Shown: positions 54,773-64,000 of the stretch, one piece after another
How positions within the stretch are numbered: position 1 is the first letter of the stretch
Layout of the letters: each line of letters starts with the position of its first letter
From: Zymoseptoria tritici IPO323
Taxonomy: Eukaryota; Ascomycota; Dothideomycetes; Mycosphaerellales; Mycosphaerellaceae
DNA length: 64,000 nt
Assembly (NCBI RefSeq): GCF_000219625.1
Contig: NC_018218.1
Span: 4,278,001 to 4,342,000 of the forward strand
Reading direction: 5' to 3'
The notes under the pieces: model-generated
What the model was told of the DNA's origin: nothing
The model's database searches: none
The model's input: the letters and a program-made list of their open reading frames with translations, nothing else
Position numbers and translations under genes: made by a program

Positions 54773-55837
54773 TCAAGTGTCGCTTTCATCACTGTAGTCA
54801 AAATCTTGTACAGCCGATGATTTGGACATTCCACGGAGCTCGAAGGCGAGCAAAGCGCGGCAGATCAGCGCGGAGATTAAGTATCGGCCCACTACCGACA
54901 ACGCATCCTCCACGGAGATGAACAACAAGCTTGAAAGCATCAGGACGCCGTACACAATGTGCACTACTGTCAGCGTAGTGGTACACCACGACATCAACAG
55001 GAAAAGAATGGTTTCCTGCTTCCAGACGACTAGTGTCGGCGTCTGCTCTGCGCATGGTGTAAATTCGTCCATAAGCCAGTACGTTATGCGGGAATAGAAA
55101 GGGATCGGGCCATGACCATTCGGCTGCCGCATATGTGCGCGCAAGCGGAAGCTCGCACTGCCAGCGAGGTGAACGATGAGCACAGAAACAGTCCAGAGCA
55201 ACGGCAGGTACCTTTGCTTAGTCGCCCAGGAGCTGACGGTCCAGACCCCCAATTCCATACCTAATTCCACCACATTCCCCAGAGCCGCGAGGACGAGGAG
55301 CCACTCGACTGTCACCACGATCGATCGCACCATTGGGCCAAACCCAGGAATCTTGACATGCCCAGCACGCTGCTTGAGCGCAGCGATCGGATCGTAGAAC
55401 TGGGAACCGTGGACGGGCGATGCGGCGGGTGACGCGGCTGCAAGACATGCAGCAAATAGCGGACGCCGTAAGCTAATCAGAGCGATCTCTACGGTGTTGG
55501 ACCCAAGCATAGCAAGCACTGTTGGCAGTATGCCAAGCAACACCCCGGCGCTCTGCATGTTCGCAAGCATGGCCGAGGTAACGTACTTGGAGTCCATGAT
55601 ACAAGTTGCCAGGGCCGAAGAGACGAGCAGAGACGTTTGCTCTTGTCCAGGCAGGCTCCCGCGCAGGAAGTTGTTGTACTCTGTGGTGCAATTGTCGTGG
55701 AGAGCCGAGCGGAAGTTGTCGCTTAGGAGGGGAAAATACCGGACGAAGAGATCATCCCATGATGGAATTCGGGCGGCAAAGGATGGACCGGCCATCGAGA
55801 GCACCAGGAGAGCCACGACTAACGAGCTATGACCCAT
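54773..55837 (-). CDS. Multi-pass membrane protein with signal peptide (unknown function)
   Basis: A single exon encodes 354 aa. The N-terminal signal peptide is SLVVALLVLSMAGPSFAA. A luminal/extracellular segment of about 70 aa follows, with an N-glycosylation sequon and two cysteines (DNCTTEY, ATCIMD). At least four membrane helices are visible: GVLLGILPTVLAMLGS, SIVVTVEWLLVLAALGNV, LLWTVSVLIVHLAGS and FLLMSWCTTTLTVVHIVYGVLMLSSLLF. The C-terminus is short and acidic (DFDYSDESDT). I recognise this as a family seen repeatedly in Pezizomycotina without known function. It is divergent from the ceramidase gene, 755 bp between starts. Confidence 0.75.
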   Translation of the reverse strand: MGHSSLVVALLVLSMAGPSFAARIPSWDDLFVRYFPLLSDNFRSALHDNCTTEYNNFLRGSLPGQEQTSLLVSSALATCIMDSKYVTSAMLANMQSAGVLLGILPTVLAMLGSNTVEIALISLRRPLFAACLAAASPAASPVHGSQFYDPIAALKQRAGHVKIPGFGPMVRSIVVTVEWLLVLAALGNVVELGMELGVWTVSSWATKQRYLPLLWTVSVLIVHLAGSASFRLRAHMRQPNGHGPIPFYSRITYWLMDEFTPCAEQTPTLVVWKQETILFLLMSWCTTTLTVVHIVYGVLMLSSLLFISVEDALSVVGRYLISALICRALLAFELRGMSKSSAVQDFDYSDESDT

Positions 55838-56592
55838 TTTGGCGATGGCCGTGCTTGCACAGAAGGTGCGTAGTAGGTCGCGAAGGTAATGATGAGGGTT
55901 CTGAGCTGCTGGCTCATTGCAAGACTATCTACTCCTCTGACGATGCGCCGTAGACACACAATCGTCTGCGTCAGGATCATCTTGTGTCTGGCCACGGGTC
56001 CAAAGAGGTGCGTCGCCCGAAGACTGACGCCCATGTGGTGATCTCTGCGGCGCATGTCTGGATCGTGTGAGTGTTGCATGGTCGAACATCGTCTTGAAAG
56101 GCAGCAGAAGAAACGTCACCGAGAATGCCTCTCATTTAAGACCCATCCGAGACCGTGGCTGGCTTTGGACACGGCGTGTTGCACAAAGTGGACCCTCGTC
56201 ATACAAGCATGCAAGGGAGTCTTGGCTGACACCCACGCAGAAGTTGTTTTCATCTGGGCGGGTAAGCATCTGCTCGTGACAGACATGTTGCTCCGGCCAG
56301 GTTCATGGCGATTCGTCGTATTCGGACTGAGCCTGACACTGCGCCAGCTGGAGGGACATACTTCCGTCGTGGAGATGCAGCCGCACGCTACTATCATGCC
56401 AAGGTTGCCAGTCGCACATAAACGAAGCGAATGGCGCCCAGTCGGTCAGGACAGGAGACCTTGCAATCTCATATGCCCTGCATTCCTTCCTCCATGGGTC
56501 GTCTCTCCCGGTCTGATTCTGCCATTCTGGTCGATTCCTCTGCTCTTTTCCAGCATACATCGCCGACGCAGAGCTCGAATTTCACTCCAATC
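55838..56592. other. Divergent intergenic region with a long upstream ORF
   Basis: About 755 bp between divergent starts. A plus-strand frame of 180 aa (56054-56596) has no domain and ends in ATGA, overlapping the ceramidase start codon at 56593. It may be chance, or include an upstream ORF. No other feature is seen. Confidence 0.4.
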
Positions 56593-57714
56593 ATGAACCT
56601 ATCCATTGGCTACCAGGAGCCTGCGGCGTCTCCATACTGGGGTCCACAAACTTCAGCGGTCAAGTGCGTTTGCCAATGCTTGTCGTCTGACCTGACCATC
56701 ACTGACACAAGCTCCACACAGCTTTTGTGAGGAGGTAACTAATCCCGTGTCAAGGACATCACAGTCGGTGCTGAAACCTTCCAGGACTATGTCATCACGA
56801 AGTACATTGCCGAGTTTGTCAATACTTTGACCAGCCTTGCATACAGTACGCCGCTCATCTCCTGAACACGGACGACCAGCTAAAACCCGATCGCTATTAG
56901 TCGGCTATGGCCTCCAGGGAGTGTATCGCCACAAGCGACAGAGCGTCGGACCTCTCGCCACAGTCACCCTTCCGTACTGGGGCCTCATGGGTATTGGCAT
57001 CTTTTCCGGACTTTATCACGCCACGATGAAGTACCACACCCAGATGGGTAAGTCAATTTCCAGACTTTGAAGGCATCTGCAAGAAGACTGACTGTAGCAA
57101 CAGGGGATGAAATGTCCATGCACTTGGCAATGGGCTGCGTTTTGATCCGACTCTTCACTTTTCAGCGCGCGCCCGAAGTTCAACGCCGTAATGCCGCGAC
57201 CATCGCCACCGGATTGAGCTCGTTTGTCATCTATCACTGCCTGACGGATGAATTTGTCCTCCATGTGATTATCTTCTTCTCGCTATCGCTCACTGTGGGC
57301 TGGATGACGCACGGATTGGTCAAAAGTGGGTCAAGACCGGCAGTTCACAAAGAGAAGCTGTCTGGACTAGTCACTTTTGCAACTTGTAAGTGCTGACATC
57401 CAGCCTTGAATGCCTGGTCATGCTAATTGTGTCTCCGAAAAGGCAACGCACTCTTCGCCTACTTCCTCTGGAGCCTCGATGTCAATTTCTGTTCGACGCT
57501 GACGCGCTGGAAGCACGGCGTCGGTATGCCGCTGGGGATACTACTGGAGCTGCATGGCTGGTGGCACATGTTGACGGCTGTGTCTTGCTACACCTTCATG
57601 GCCCTCATCGAGTTTCTGACATCTACCGACGACGAGAGCAGTCACGCACTAGGCTTTGTCTGGCCGGCTAAAGCAGTGCTCCAACAGCTCGGTTCGGACA
57701 AGAGGAAGACTTGA
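56593..57714 (+). CDS. Alkaline ceramidase (YPC1/YDC1-like)
   Basis: Six exons (56593-56663, 56722-56734, 56785-56845, 56901-57047, 57104-57385, 57443-57714) give 281 aa. Exon 2 is only 13 nt. Joined sequence gives PYWGPQTSAVNFCEEDYVITKYIAEFVNTLTSLAY, the start expected of alkaline ceramidases, with GDEMSMHLAMG in the middle and LELHGWWHMLTAV near the end, which carry the conserved Asp/His zinc-site residues of the CREST superfamily. Seven helices are expected in the ER/Golgi membrane. The enzyme cleaves (dihydro/phyto)ceramide to sphingoid base and fatty acid. All splice phases fit, and the gene looks intact. Confidence 0.92.
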
Positions 57715-58548
57715 GGCGTGGCGAAGATGGAGAAATGAGATCAGGCGGCTCCAGGATGGCTTGAACATTTGCGCGCTCCAAAAGTGATCATCTGGAGCGG
57801 CTACTCGCTTCTGCTAGTACTGGGTGGAGGGTCGAGAGGAATGTTTGTGCGGCTTCCCATTCGATATGTCCTCACGAACTTCGTGGTGCCTCGAGCGGTG
57901 TCCGATCCCTCGCTGGGAGAGCTCCGGATGCGGTATTCAAGATGTCAGATACCGTTCACTCATCTTCCTTACCTAGGCCGTAGTTTGCGGGGACCGTTTA
58001 GGTCGTGACACGATGGTTCACGATGCCCTGTGGTCGGAGGAGAGCGTCACGTGGTCTTCCTGATCACGTGAACGGATCCGACGGCCGCGCACAACGCTCG
58101 TATCAAGATGCCATCTATTTCTACTTTCGACATCACTTTGGTTAACCGCCGAGTCACTGCTACAAGGGAGGTCCCTGTCGGTTTCCACGGCATTTCCGCG
58201 GTCTCTGATGCTGAGACTGATGATGGGCGACCAAACCGAGCTCAGGCCTGTTCTCAATCCCCGGAATCTCTACCGCCTCGACCCGACCTGGGCTTCAACG
58301 CGATGATTATTATTATGAGGCGCCTCATCGGCGCCTCAAACCCTGTAACAGTCCCTGCCCTTGACAATGCGGGCCACAACTACCACGCGTCGAGTTGCTG
58401 TCGGCGGCATGGTGTAATGGTGCTTACTATGTGTGACAGGACTCATCTGTACCCCCCAAAGTTCGCTTCTTTACCATATCTTCTTTTAGCATCGATCTCC
58501 TCGAAGGCACCCACGCATCTGCCGTGATTCTCAGCCACTCTTACAGTA
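57715..58548. other. Intergenic with a 14-bp palindrome
   Basis: About 830 bp between two plus-strand genes. ATGAGGCGCCTCAT (58315-58328) is a perfect palindrome followed by a half-site GGCGCCTCA (58330-58338), about 225 bp before the flavoenzyme start. Overlapping ORFs here have no domain. Confidence 0.4.
58315..58338. promoter_or_regulatory. Palindromic GGCGCC-type element
   Basis: A 14-bp perfect palindrome plus an adjacent half-site sit in the promoter region of the aldonolactone-oxidase-type gene. The symmetry suggests binding of a dimeric regulator, but no factor is known from sequence. Inference only. Confidence 0.35.
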
Positions 58549-61023
58549 ATGAACATGAGTTCCACTGCTCGCGCGCCGCTTGCCAGCGAACATCTCGAAC
58601 GTACCCACATTCTGCAGGAGATCCTGGACCATCTCGATCAATACACCAAAGTCTTCAACCTCATCGACTACACGGCACTCAAGCAGGATGTGCTTGAGCC
58701 TGTGCTGGCGGAGACTTTTGATCCTGAAACCCAGATCCGTGGCTTCTTGAAGACCTTCCGGAAAACGCTGGCTTTCGGGACTGCTTTGTCCGATCTCCAG
58801 AGCGAGCAATTGAGGAAACAGATAGATGCCTTCGTCGATGGCAAAGCTGCAACAGACGTCATTGGCACGAAAGGTTTCGATGTCAACGCTCGTAAGAGCC
58901 CGCCAGTCCGCCATCACTTTTCGCTGATCACAGAGCTCAAAAAGCTCGTCCTTTGTGCGAGCGATGGGAGTGAGCTCAAGGCCGCGGTCAAGGATGCGCT
59001 GAATTCCAAAAACAAGCATGTCAAGGACTTACCTATCGTGTTCGAGGATGCGAACGAAAGGAAGTTTGTGGAGGTCAGTTTACACCATGTCTTCACATTG
59101 AACACGGGCTGACATCTTGAAGTGCTACAGTAATGTGCCCTTTGCAAACTGGGGCCAGACGGTCAAGAACAAGCCCAAGTTCACTTTCCTTCCCTCAACA
59201 GTGCGAGGCGTGCAGAACATCGTTCTTTATGCCATTGAGAAAGGTTATCGCGTGCGATGTGCTGGATATCGGCACAGCTGGAGCTCGATCTTTTCCGAGG
59301 ATAACCAAGTATTCATCTCGTTTGTGAATCTGCATACGGTCAACACGCTTCCTGATCCCATGTCGGTCGTCCCGACAGAGGAGAGTCAAGCTCTGCCAGA
59401 ACTGAAGACGATAGAACTGAGGGAGGAGACTGTCCCAGGCAAGAAGCGACTCTGTCGAGTTGGCGTTGCTGTTACTAATGAAGAATTTCGGCGTTGGAGC
59501 GTTGCAGGCAAGGCTTGGTCGTTTCCGGCAGATGTCATTCTCGTCGAGGTGAGTTTGCATTCTGTTGCTTTCCTCCACTCGTTTGAGCGCATATCTGATC
59601 AAAATCTTTCAGGTCACAATCGGTGGCGTTAATGGCCCTATCTGCCACGGTGCCGGATTGTCTCACAAAACGTTGTCAGATTGTAAGCAAGAGAGACGCT
59701 CGAGGCCTGCGGCGGTCCGGGGCTGTATCTCGGTCTCTGCCAGCAGATCTCAGTCTAGCCTTCCATACCCTCTGCGACCGAGCCATCGCTAACCCTTCTG
59801 CCCTTCTGATGTAGATGTCCGACGAATTGAATACATCGATTGCAACGGGAAGTTCCAAATGGTGGACGATCCAAAAATGCTCACGGCTGCGGCTGGAGCA
59901 TTTGGGCTCCTTGGCGTTGTAACGCACATCACGTTCGAACTTGACGCGATGACATACGCAATCATGAAACCGCTGAAGGAGGACGTTGGGCTCGGTGTAC
60001 CACCGCTGGAGAAGAGCGACATTCCTGTCGCTCTCCGCAGTGATTGGTATGATGCGCCGGATGCCGCTGAGCGTATTTCGACTGCGACTGCGGAGTTCAA
60101 GCGACGTGCTGCAGACGACTATTACAGCGAGTATGTGATTTTCCTTCCCTGGTCGAGCGTACCGAACTAACGTGCTCAGATGGTTCTGGTTCCCATATCA
60201 GCGCAAAGTGTGGACGAACACGTTCAACACAACGAGCGACTCAGCCGGGGTACTGGACTATCCTGACGACGCCAACGTATTTCTGCAGTGGGTACAAGGC
60301 TGGCTTGGAGGCGTCATCACCGGCGTTCCCTTCTTCAATGCCATTCCGGGATACTGGCAAGCCCAGCTCCTCGCGTCGCTGGCCATGGCCGCTCTACCAC
60401 CAACGGTAGGAGAGAGTAAGACTCCAACATTCAAGACACTCCTACCGAATGGGCTTCATTTCCGCCGCGGCGTCCAGAATATGCGTGTCCGCGATCTTGA
60501 GCTGCAGATTCCCTTGCCGCCTCGTAAGGACGACGCATCCAAGCCAGACTTCGGCATCGTCCAACGTGCCTGGTGGGACGTTATCAAACTTGTTTACGAA
60601 GGCACGGAAGCCGGCAAGGACCCTTCCTCTGCGATGCGAGTGGCGCTGGAGATGCGCATCATGGGTGGCAGCGACATAATCATGGCGCCTCAATATGGAA
60701 ACGATCTCGGCACACTGTCGATCGAAGTGCTCACTCTCCCCGATGCAGTATCGGATCAGGAGTGGCAAGGTTTCACGCAGAGAGTCGTTGATCTTTGGAC
60801 GAGTTACGGCGGAAATGTGCGGCCGCACTGGGCGAAAGAGTGGGAGCAATGCTCGTGGAAGGGCATGGAGGCCAGGAAGTACATGAAGGAGGTGGCGTTC
60901 AAGGATCAGATTCCGGACTTCCGTGCTACGCTAGCCGATATTGGGCAGAAGCAGGGATGGACGTTGGAGCAATTAAAGGGCAGGTACTCGAATGAGATGT
61001 GGGATAAGATTGTATTCGAGTAG
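58549..61023 (+). CDS. FAD-linked oxidase of the D-arabinono-1,4-lactone oxidase/VAO family, N-terminally extended
   Basis: Five exons (58549-59073, 59123-59548, 59613-59682, 59815-60130, 60180-61023) give 726 aa; a second ATG at 58555 is equally possible. Exon 1 alone (175 codons) encodes a helical N-terminal region with no recognised domain. The FAD-binding part starts in exon 2: FANWGQTVKNKPKFTFLP, RCAGYRHSWSSIFS, then SFPADVILVEVTIGGVNG and CHGAGLSHKTLSD. The C-terminal domain has WFWFPYQRKVW and RPHWAKEW near residue 661, matching the HWxK motif that distinguishes aldonolactone oxidoreductases. Such enzymes make erythroascorbate-like lactones or oxidise other sugars. The usual fungal ALO is about 550 aa, so the extension is notable. 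Confidence 0.85.
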
Positions 61024-61351
61024 GTGGTTGCGCTCACCGAGGCGAAAGACGGTTCCGACCGAAGGCTGAGATGGGGATGTCGGGAGGTGTTGCAGAGTGA
61101 CCATACGCTGTTGGAACACTGGATCGTGGTATAATGAACGGAAGTTTGAAACAAGGTCAGAAGAAATGAACAAGTCGATTTTTTCGTGATGGACAATATC
61201 CACCGAAGATGCCCAATTGACGCACATAGAACCACGTCCAGATACAGAGTCGACTGCCCGCCCGGCATGCCCACCTCGACGGTACACACCTCCTCCTCTT
61301 CTCCTATCACCTCTCTCCCAAGTGTGGCATACCGGCCACCTAGCGCAAGGG
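61024..61351. other. Convergent intergenic region, no gene seen
   Basis: About 330 bp between the stop of the flavoenzyme and the stop of the secreted-protein gene on the other strand. Presumably both 3' UTRs. Confidence 0.35.
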
Positions 61352-61757
61352 CTATATATCGCAGAGCGCAAACTCAGCCCCGGGAGCATGGGAACAAGCA
61401 TGGTTTTGCGCGGCACATCGATGGTTCTGGGAGGGAAGACACAAATCGTATCAGCGCGAGACGGGACAGAGGGAGGTCCAAGGTAACGTACATGGTCGCA
61501 CAGGACTTTCAGACGTTCGTAACCGGGACGTCCGGAAATGATGCAGCAACCATCGTCCACGTAGGTCGCCGTTGGACTCCACACATCGCATTCCTAGAGA
61601 CGACATCAGTGAACAGTGACAAGAAGAGGCGTTGGGTGACAAAGGAGGGATGGCTTCTTACACCGTACGCAGTATTGTGGTTGTAAGGATCGCCCGCAGC
61701 CAGGCCGAGAGCGGACGAGACCAGGCCGAGGAGGATCGAGAGCTTGAATGTCTGCAT
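61352..61757 (-). CDS. Small secreted cysteine-rich protein (effector-like), three exons
   Basis: Three exons (61757-61662, 61593-61492, 61426-61352) give 90 aa. Exon 1 encodes a signal peptide (MQTFKLSILLGLVSSALGLA) and DPYNHNTAYG. A 68-nt intron with GTAAGA donor and TAG acceptor leads to a 102-nt exon with ECDVWSPTATYVDDGCC and KVLCDH. A 65-nt intron with GTACGT donor and CCCAG acceptor leads to the last exon, with HRCAAQNHACSHAPG and LCDI before TAG. All junctions are phase 0. Seven cysteines lie in the mature part. No named domain. Reading any single frame hides this gene, because no one exon exceeds 34 codons. Splicing is by eye; the consistent phases and cysteine content make it credible. 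Confidence 0.75.
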
Positions 61758-62946
61758 TGTCGTTGAGATGTTGGTGTCGTCGGTAGGAGATGCTTCTTGA
61801 GGATACGAAGTCTTTCTTTGAGTTGGACGAGGTAGGAAAGAACAGAAGGTTGGGAAGTCGACGGCGGTCTTATGTGTGTCGTCTTCACACGGAAGAATGG
61901 CGGCTTCTGTCAACGACGCTACCGATGGCCTCATCAATATTGATTCGAGGTGGTGTGATGTCTGGCTCGGAAGTCTGATCATATTGCTTAACCTGATCCT
62001 GTGGTTCTAGACCTCTGACGAGACGCGAGAGCAACAACCGGAGTTGTCGCGCTCAACTCCACCCTAGGATCACAGGTCGAATTACCAGGGGGTGGACTAA
62101 TTGCGCTCCTGGTCTTCATTCACCTAGAGTTGCCCAACGGAGCAGAGCAACACTACCGCAGATCTCGACCATCACAAGCAATTGAGAAGCTTGAGTTTCG
62201 CTGCGTTCTCGACAGCCGACCGATTCAAAGGACATTGTCGATATGATGGCGCCGCGGACGTTGGTGAAGACGGCAGACGCCATTTCCGCATTAGTCCATA
62301 TGCTGCAGCGACAATGCCAGGGTCGAAAGCAAGAAGAAGTATCGACCCTAGTCAGTATTAATGCGAGTTCTTCATGAGCGAACTGCCGACATTTGTTCGA
62401 ACAGGGCAGATACATTGCAGGGTAGAAGTATGAAGCGTTTCGACTTCTGGCCTCACTAATGCCTGAATGGTGTCTTAGCCGATGAGTTCCCAAAGGGCTC
62501 ACCGACGCGAAGCCGGAACATCTTGCCGTCAAAGCGTTGGCGGCATGCTTTCGGGCAGAAGCGATGAGCAAGCGATGTCTCCAACGATCGCAATATCTCG
62601 ATTCTCTTCCCGGTCGCTATTGTGTGCGATACGAGCTTGGATGAAACACATTCACTTACTCCCGGTAATAAGCTTTGTGACAAGCAACACTGAGCTCAGT
62701 CTTAGTGGGGCGAGGCTTGTGATTCGCCACGGCATCTGGAAGTTCCTGGTGCGAATGCTCTAGGACATCGGCTGATACCACGAGCCATTGCGGTAGCGAA
62801 TTTTTCCATGCTCGTGCAGCTCGTGTTGGAGTGGGAGCTGTTCAGCCCCGCTTTTTCTGCGAGACGGGATCTGTGCAGCAAACATCCTCGCGGCGGGGTT
62901 CACATCGGCAGAAGAGAGAAGCAAGACCTTAGCGCGAGAGACTCGG
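61758..62946. other. Intergenic, no convincing gene
   Basis: About 1.2 kb. Several overlapping frames (up to 151 aa minus at 62116-62571) lack domains and splice logic. Promoter sequence for the secreted gene lies at the left end. Confidence 0.35.
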
Positions 62947-63309
62947 ATGAAGTCCAAGATGATGGGAGCTGAGCAGCAAACGGATCCGGAGGATTTGAAA
63001 GGGAGTAATAAAACCACGACCGACGAAAGGCTCGCTCATCTCCAGTCCCAGATCAAGAATTGGCAAGCATCAAGCTTAATCTGGATCTACGTCCGAATGA
63101 TGTGCTTGTCCATTGGAGTAGAAATTCTGTTTGTCCATTATCACAACGGCTGGCTGTTACAAGAAGCTGCTCTCTGGGGTTTCGTTGGCGCCAACGTCAT
63201 GGGTGCTGTAATATCAGTACCGTCCTTCTTTCTTCAAAGACAAAACTTGAGAGATTGGCAAGAAGTGGTGCGGGAGTTTGAAATGGAGAAAGCAAAGCAG
63301 AGCTTGTGA
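62947..63309 (+). CDS. Short membrane protein (hypothetical)
   Basis: A single frame of 120 aa. The N-terminal ~40 residues are polar, then two hydrophobic stretches (SSLIWIYVRMMCLSIGVEILFV and LWGFVGANVMGAVISVPSFFL) are probably membrane helices joined by a short loop, and the C-terminus is charged (NLRDWQEVVREFEMEKAKQSL). No family recognised. It could be a whole small gene or the last exon of a longer one; codon content and length alone are weak evidence. Confidence 0.45.
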   Translation: MKSKMMGAEQQTDPEDLKGSNKTTTDERLAHLQSQIKNWQASSLIWIYVRMMCLSIGVEILFVHYHNGWLLQEAALWGFVGANVMGAVISVPSFFLQRQNLRDWQEVVREFEMEKAKQSL

Positions 63310-64000
63310 TGAAAGACCATGGCAACGAGAGTTGATGAAGGTCAACGAATGATGGCTCGGAGGAAGAGCCCGACCTTGGAAAATCCTAGGAAGGCCAAGA
63401 GTACCTCCGTGCTCCGGATCAAACCACAAACTCTGAGCCACTGAGTTGCAAGACGCCCAATGCCGTTTTTAGGGGACCATAGAGGTATTCAAAGAGAGAG
63501 TGGAACCCGGTCCAGTATCTCTTCTCTTGCCCGCGAAGTGGCCGTGGCGAGGGGTACGGATTTTCAATGGGGTTTTACGGAGAGGACTCGGACGACGAGC
63601 CCGCTTAGGAACAAATCCGTGGTCAAGTAACAAGTATGCGAAAAGGAAGCGGAAACATTCGTATATTCTCCTGCTCGGTTCCGATAGCTCCGGTTCTGCC
63701 AGTATCATTGAATGACTCCTTGCCGTCAAACCTCTGCCCTCCAGCTCACGCCGCACACTCGATGCCACTGCGGTGGGCATTGTGCAGTGGACTTTCGGGA
63801 CCTCGGAGGTACTATATGTATCTGCTTTTTAGCCAGCAGGAGCGTCGAAAACATTTGGAGGGCCACAGATAAACGATTGCGTCGAGTTGGAGAGTATTGT
63901 TCAGTGTCTGTCACTGCGGCTGCTTCTTTGCACCACACCGTCTCTATGTTAACAGTATTGTACAGTCTTCAGGTACGCACATTGTATTCATGCCCACGTC
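63310..64000. other. Window end, no gene seen
   Basis: About 690 bp. Only domain-free frames of 60-103 aa on both strands. Confidence 0.35.

Noticed and set aside
1..64000. CRISPR array, rRNA operon or complete transposon
   Set aside because: No regularly spaced direct repeats, no rRNA-like sequence, and no transposase, integrase or reverse-transcriptase frame was recognised; the only repeat-like DNA is the short AT-rich island near 50 kb.

Overview
The window looks like nuclear DNA from a filamentous ascomycete (Pezizomycotina), most likely a Dothideomycete of the Mycosphaerellales type. Genes are close together on both strands. They are split by short introns (mostly 43-112 nt) with GTxxGT-type donors, CTGAC/CTAAC-like branch points and YAG acceptors. 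The protein families are typical of such fungi: a DUF3425 bZIP-like regulator, a Borealin_N protein, a DUF6699-like protein, a DHA1 drug transporter and small secreted cysteine-rich proteins. A TTAGGG-type telomere-like motif occurs once inside the window. The taxon is inferred from reading, not from a search.

Layout. 0.5-12.3 kb: a membrane-anchored Thr/Ser-rich protein, a DHA1 MFS transporter, an arylesterase-like beta-propeller, the peroxisomal receptor PEX5 (minus) and a small secreted protein. 12.4-24.5 kb: a large single-pass membrane protein (minus), a zinc-type alcohol dehydrogenase relative (plus), a FAD-linked delta24-sterol-reductase-like enzyme (minus), RPN10 (minus), divergent Borealin-type CPC subunit and an unknown protein. 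25-32 kb: an AAAP amino-acid transporter, a phytanoyl-CoA-dioxygenase-like enzyme, mitochondrial branched-chain aminotransferase and a DUF3425 bZIP-like regulator. 33-44.4 kb: a SCYL2-type pseudokinase, a sterol-methyltransferase-like enzyme, a DUF6699-like protein, a low-complexity protein and a PlsC acyltransferase. 46-47.9 kb: a five-exon bZIP factor.

The accessory part is 48.7-63.3 kb. Two paralogous three-exon secreted cysteine-rich genes (effector-like) flank an AT-rich island carrying telomere-like and tandem repeats. Further along come a cysteine-rich coding remnant, an F-box/2EXR-like protein, a decayed FAD-monooxygenase fragment, a multi-pass membrane protein, an alkaline ceramidase, an aldonolactone-oxidase-type flavoenzyme with an extra N-terminal region, another three-exon secreted cysteine-rich gene and a short membrane protein. 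The first 48 kb are mostly housekeeping or conserved accessory functions (peroxisome import, proteasome, chromosome segregation, amino-acid metabolism, lipid remodelling). No co-functional cluster or operon-like logic is evident. The most unusual material is the duplicated secreted-protein locus and the hidden multi-exon secreted genes. All exon models were built by eye from splice sites and reading-frame continuity.
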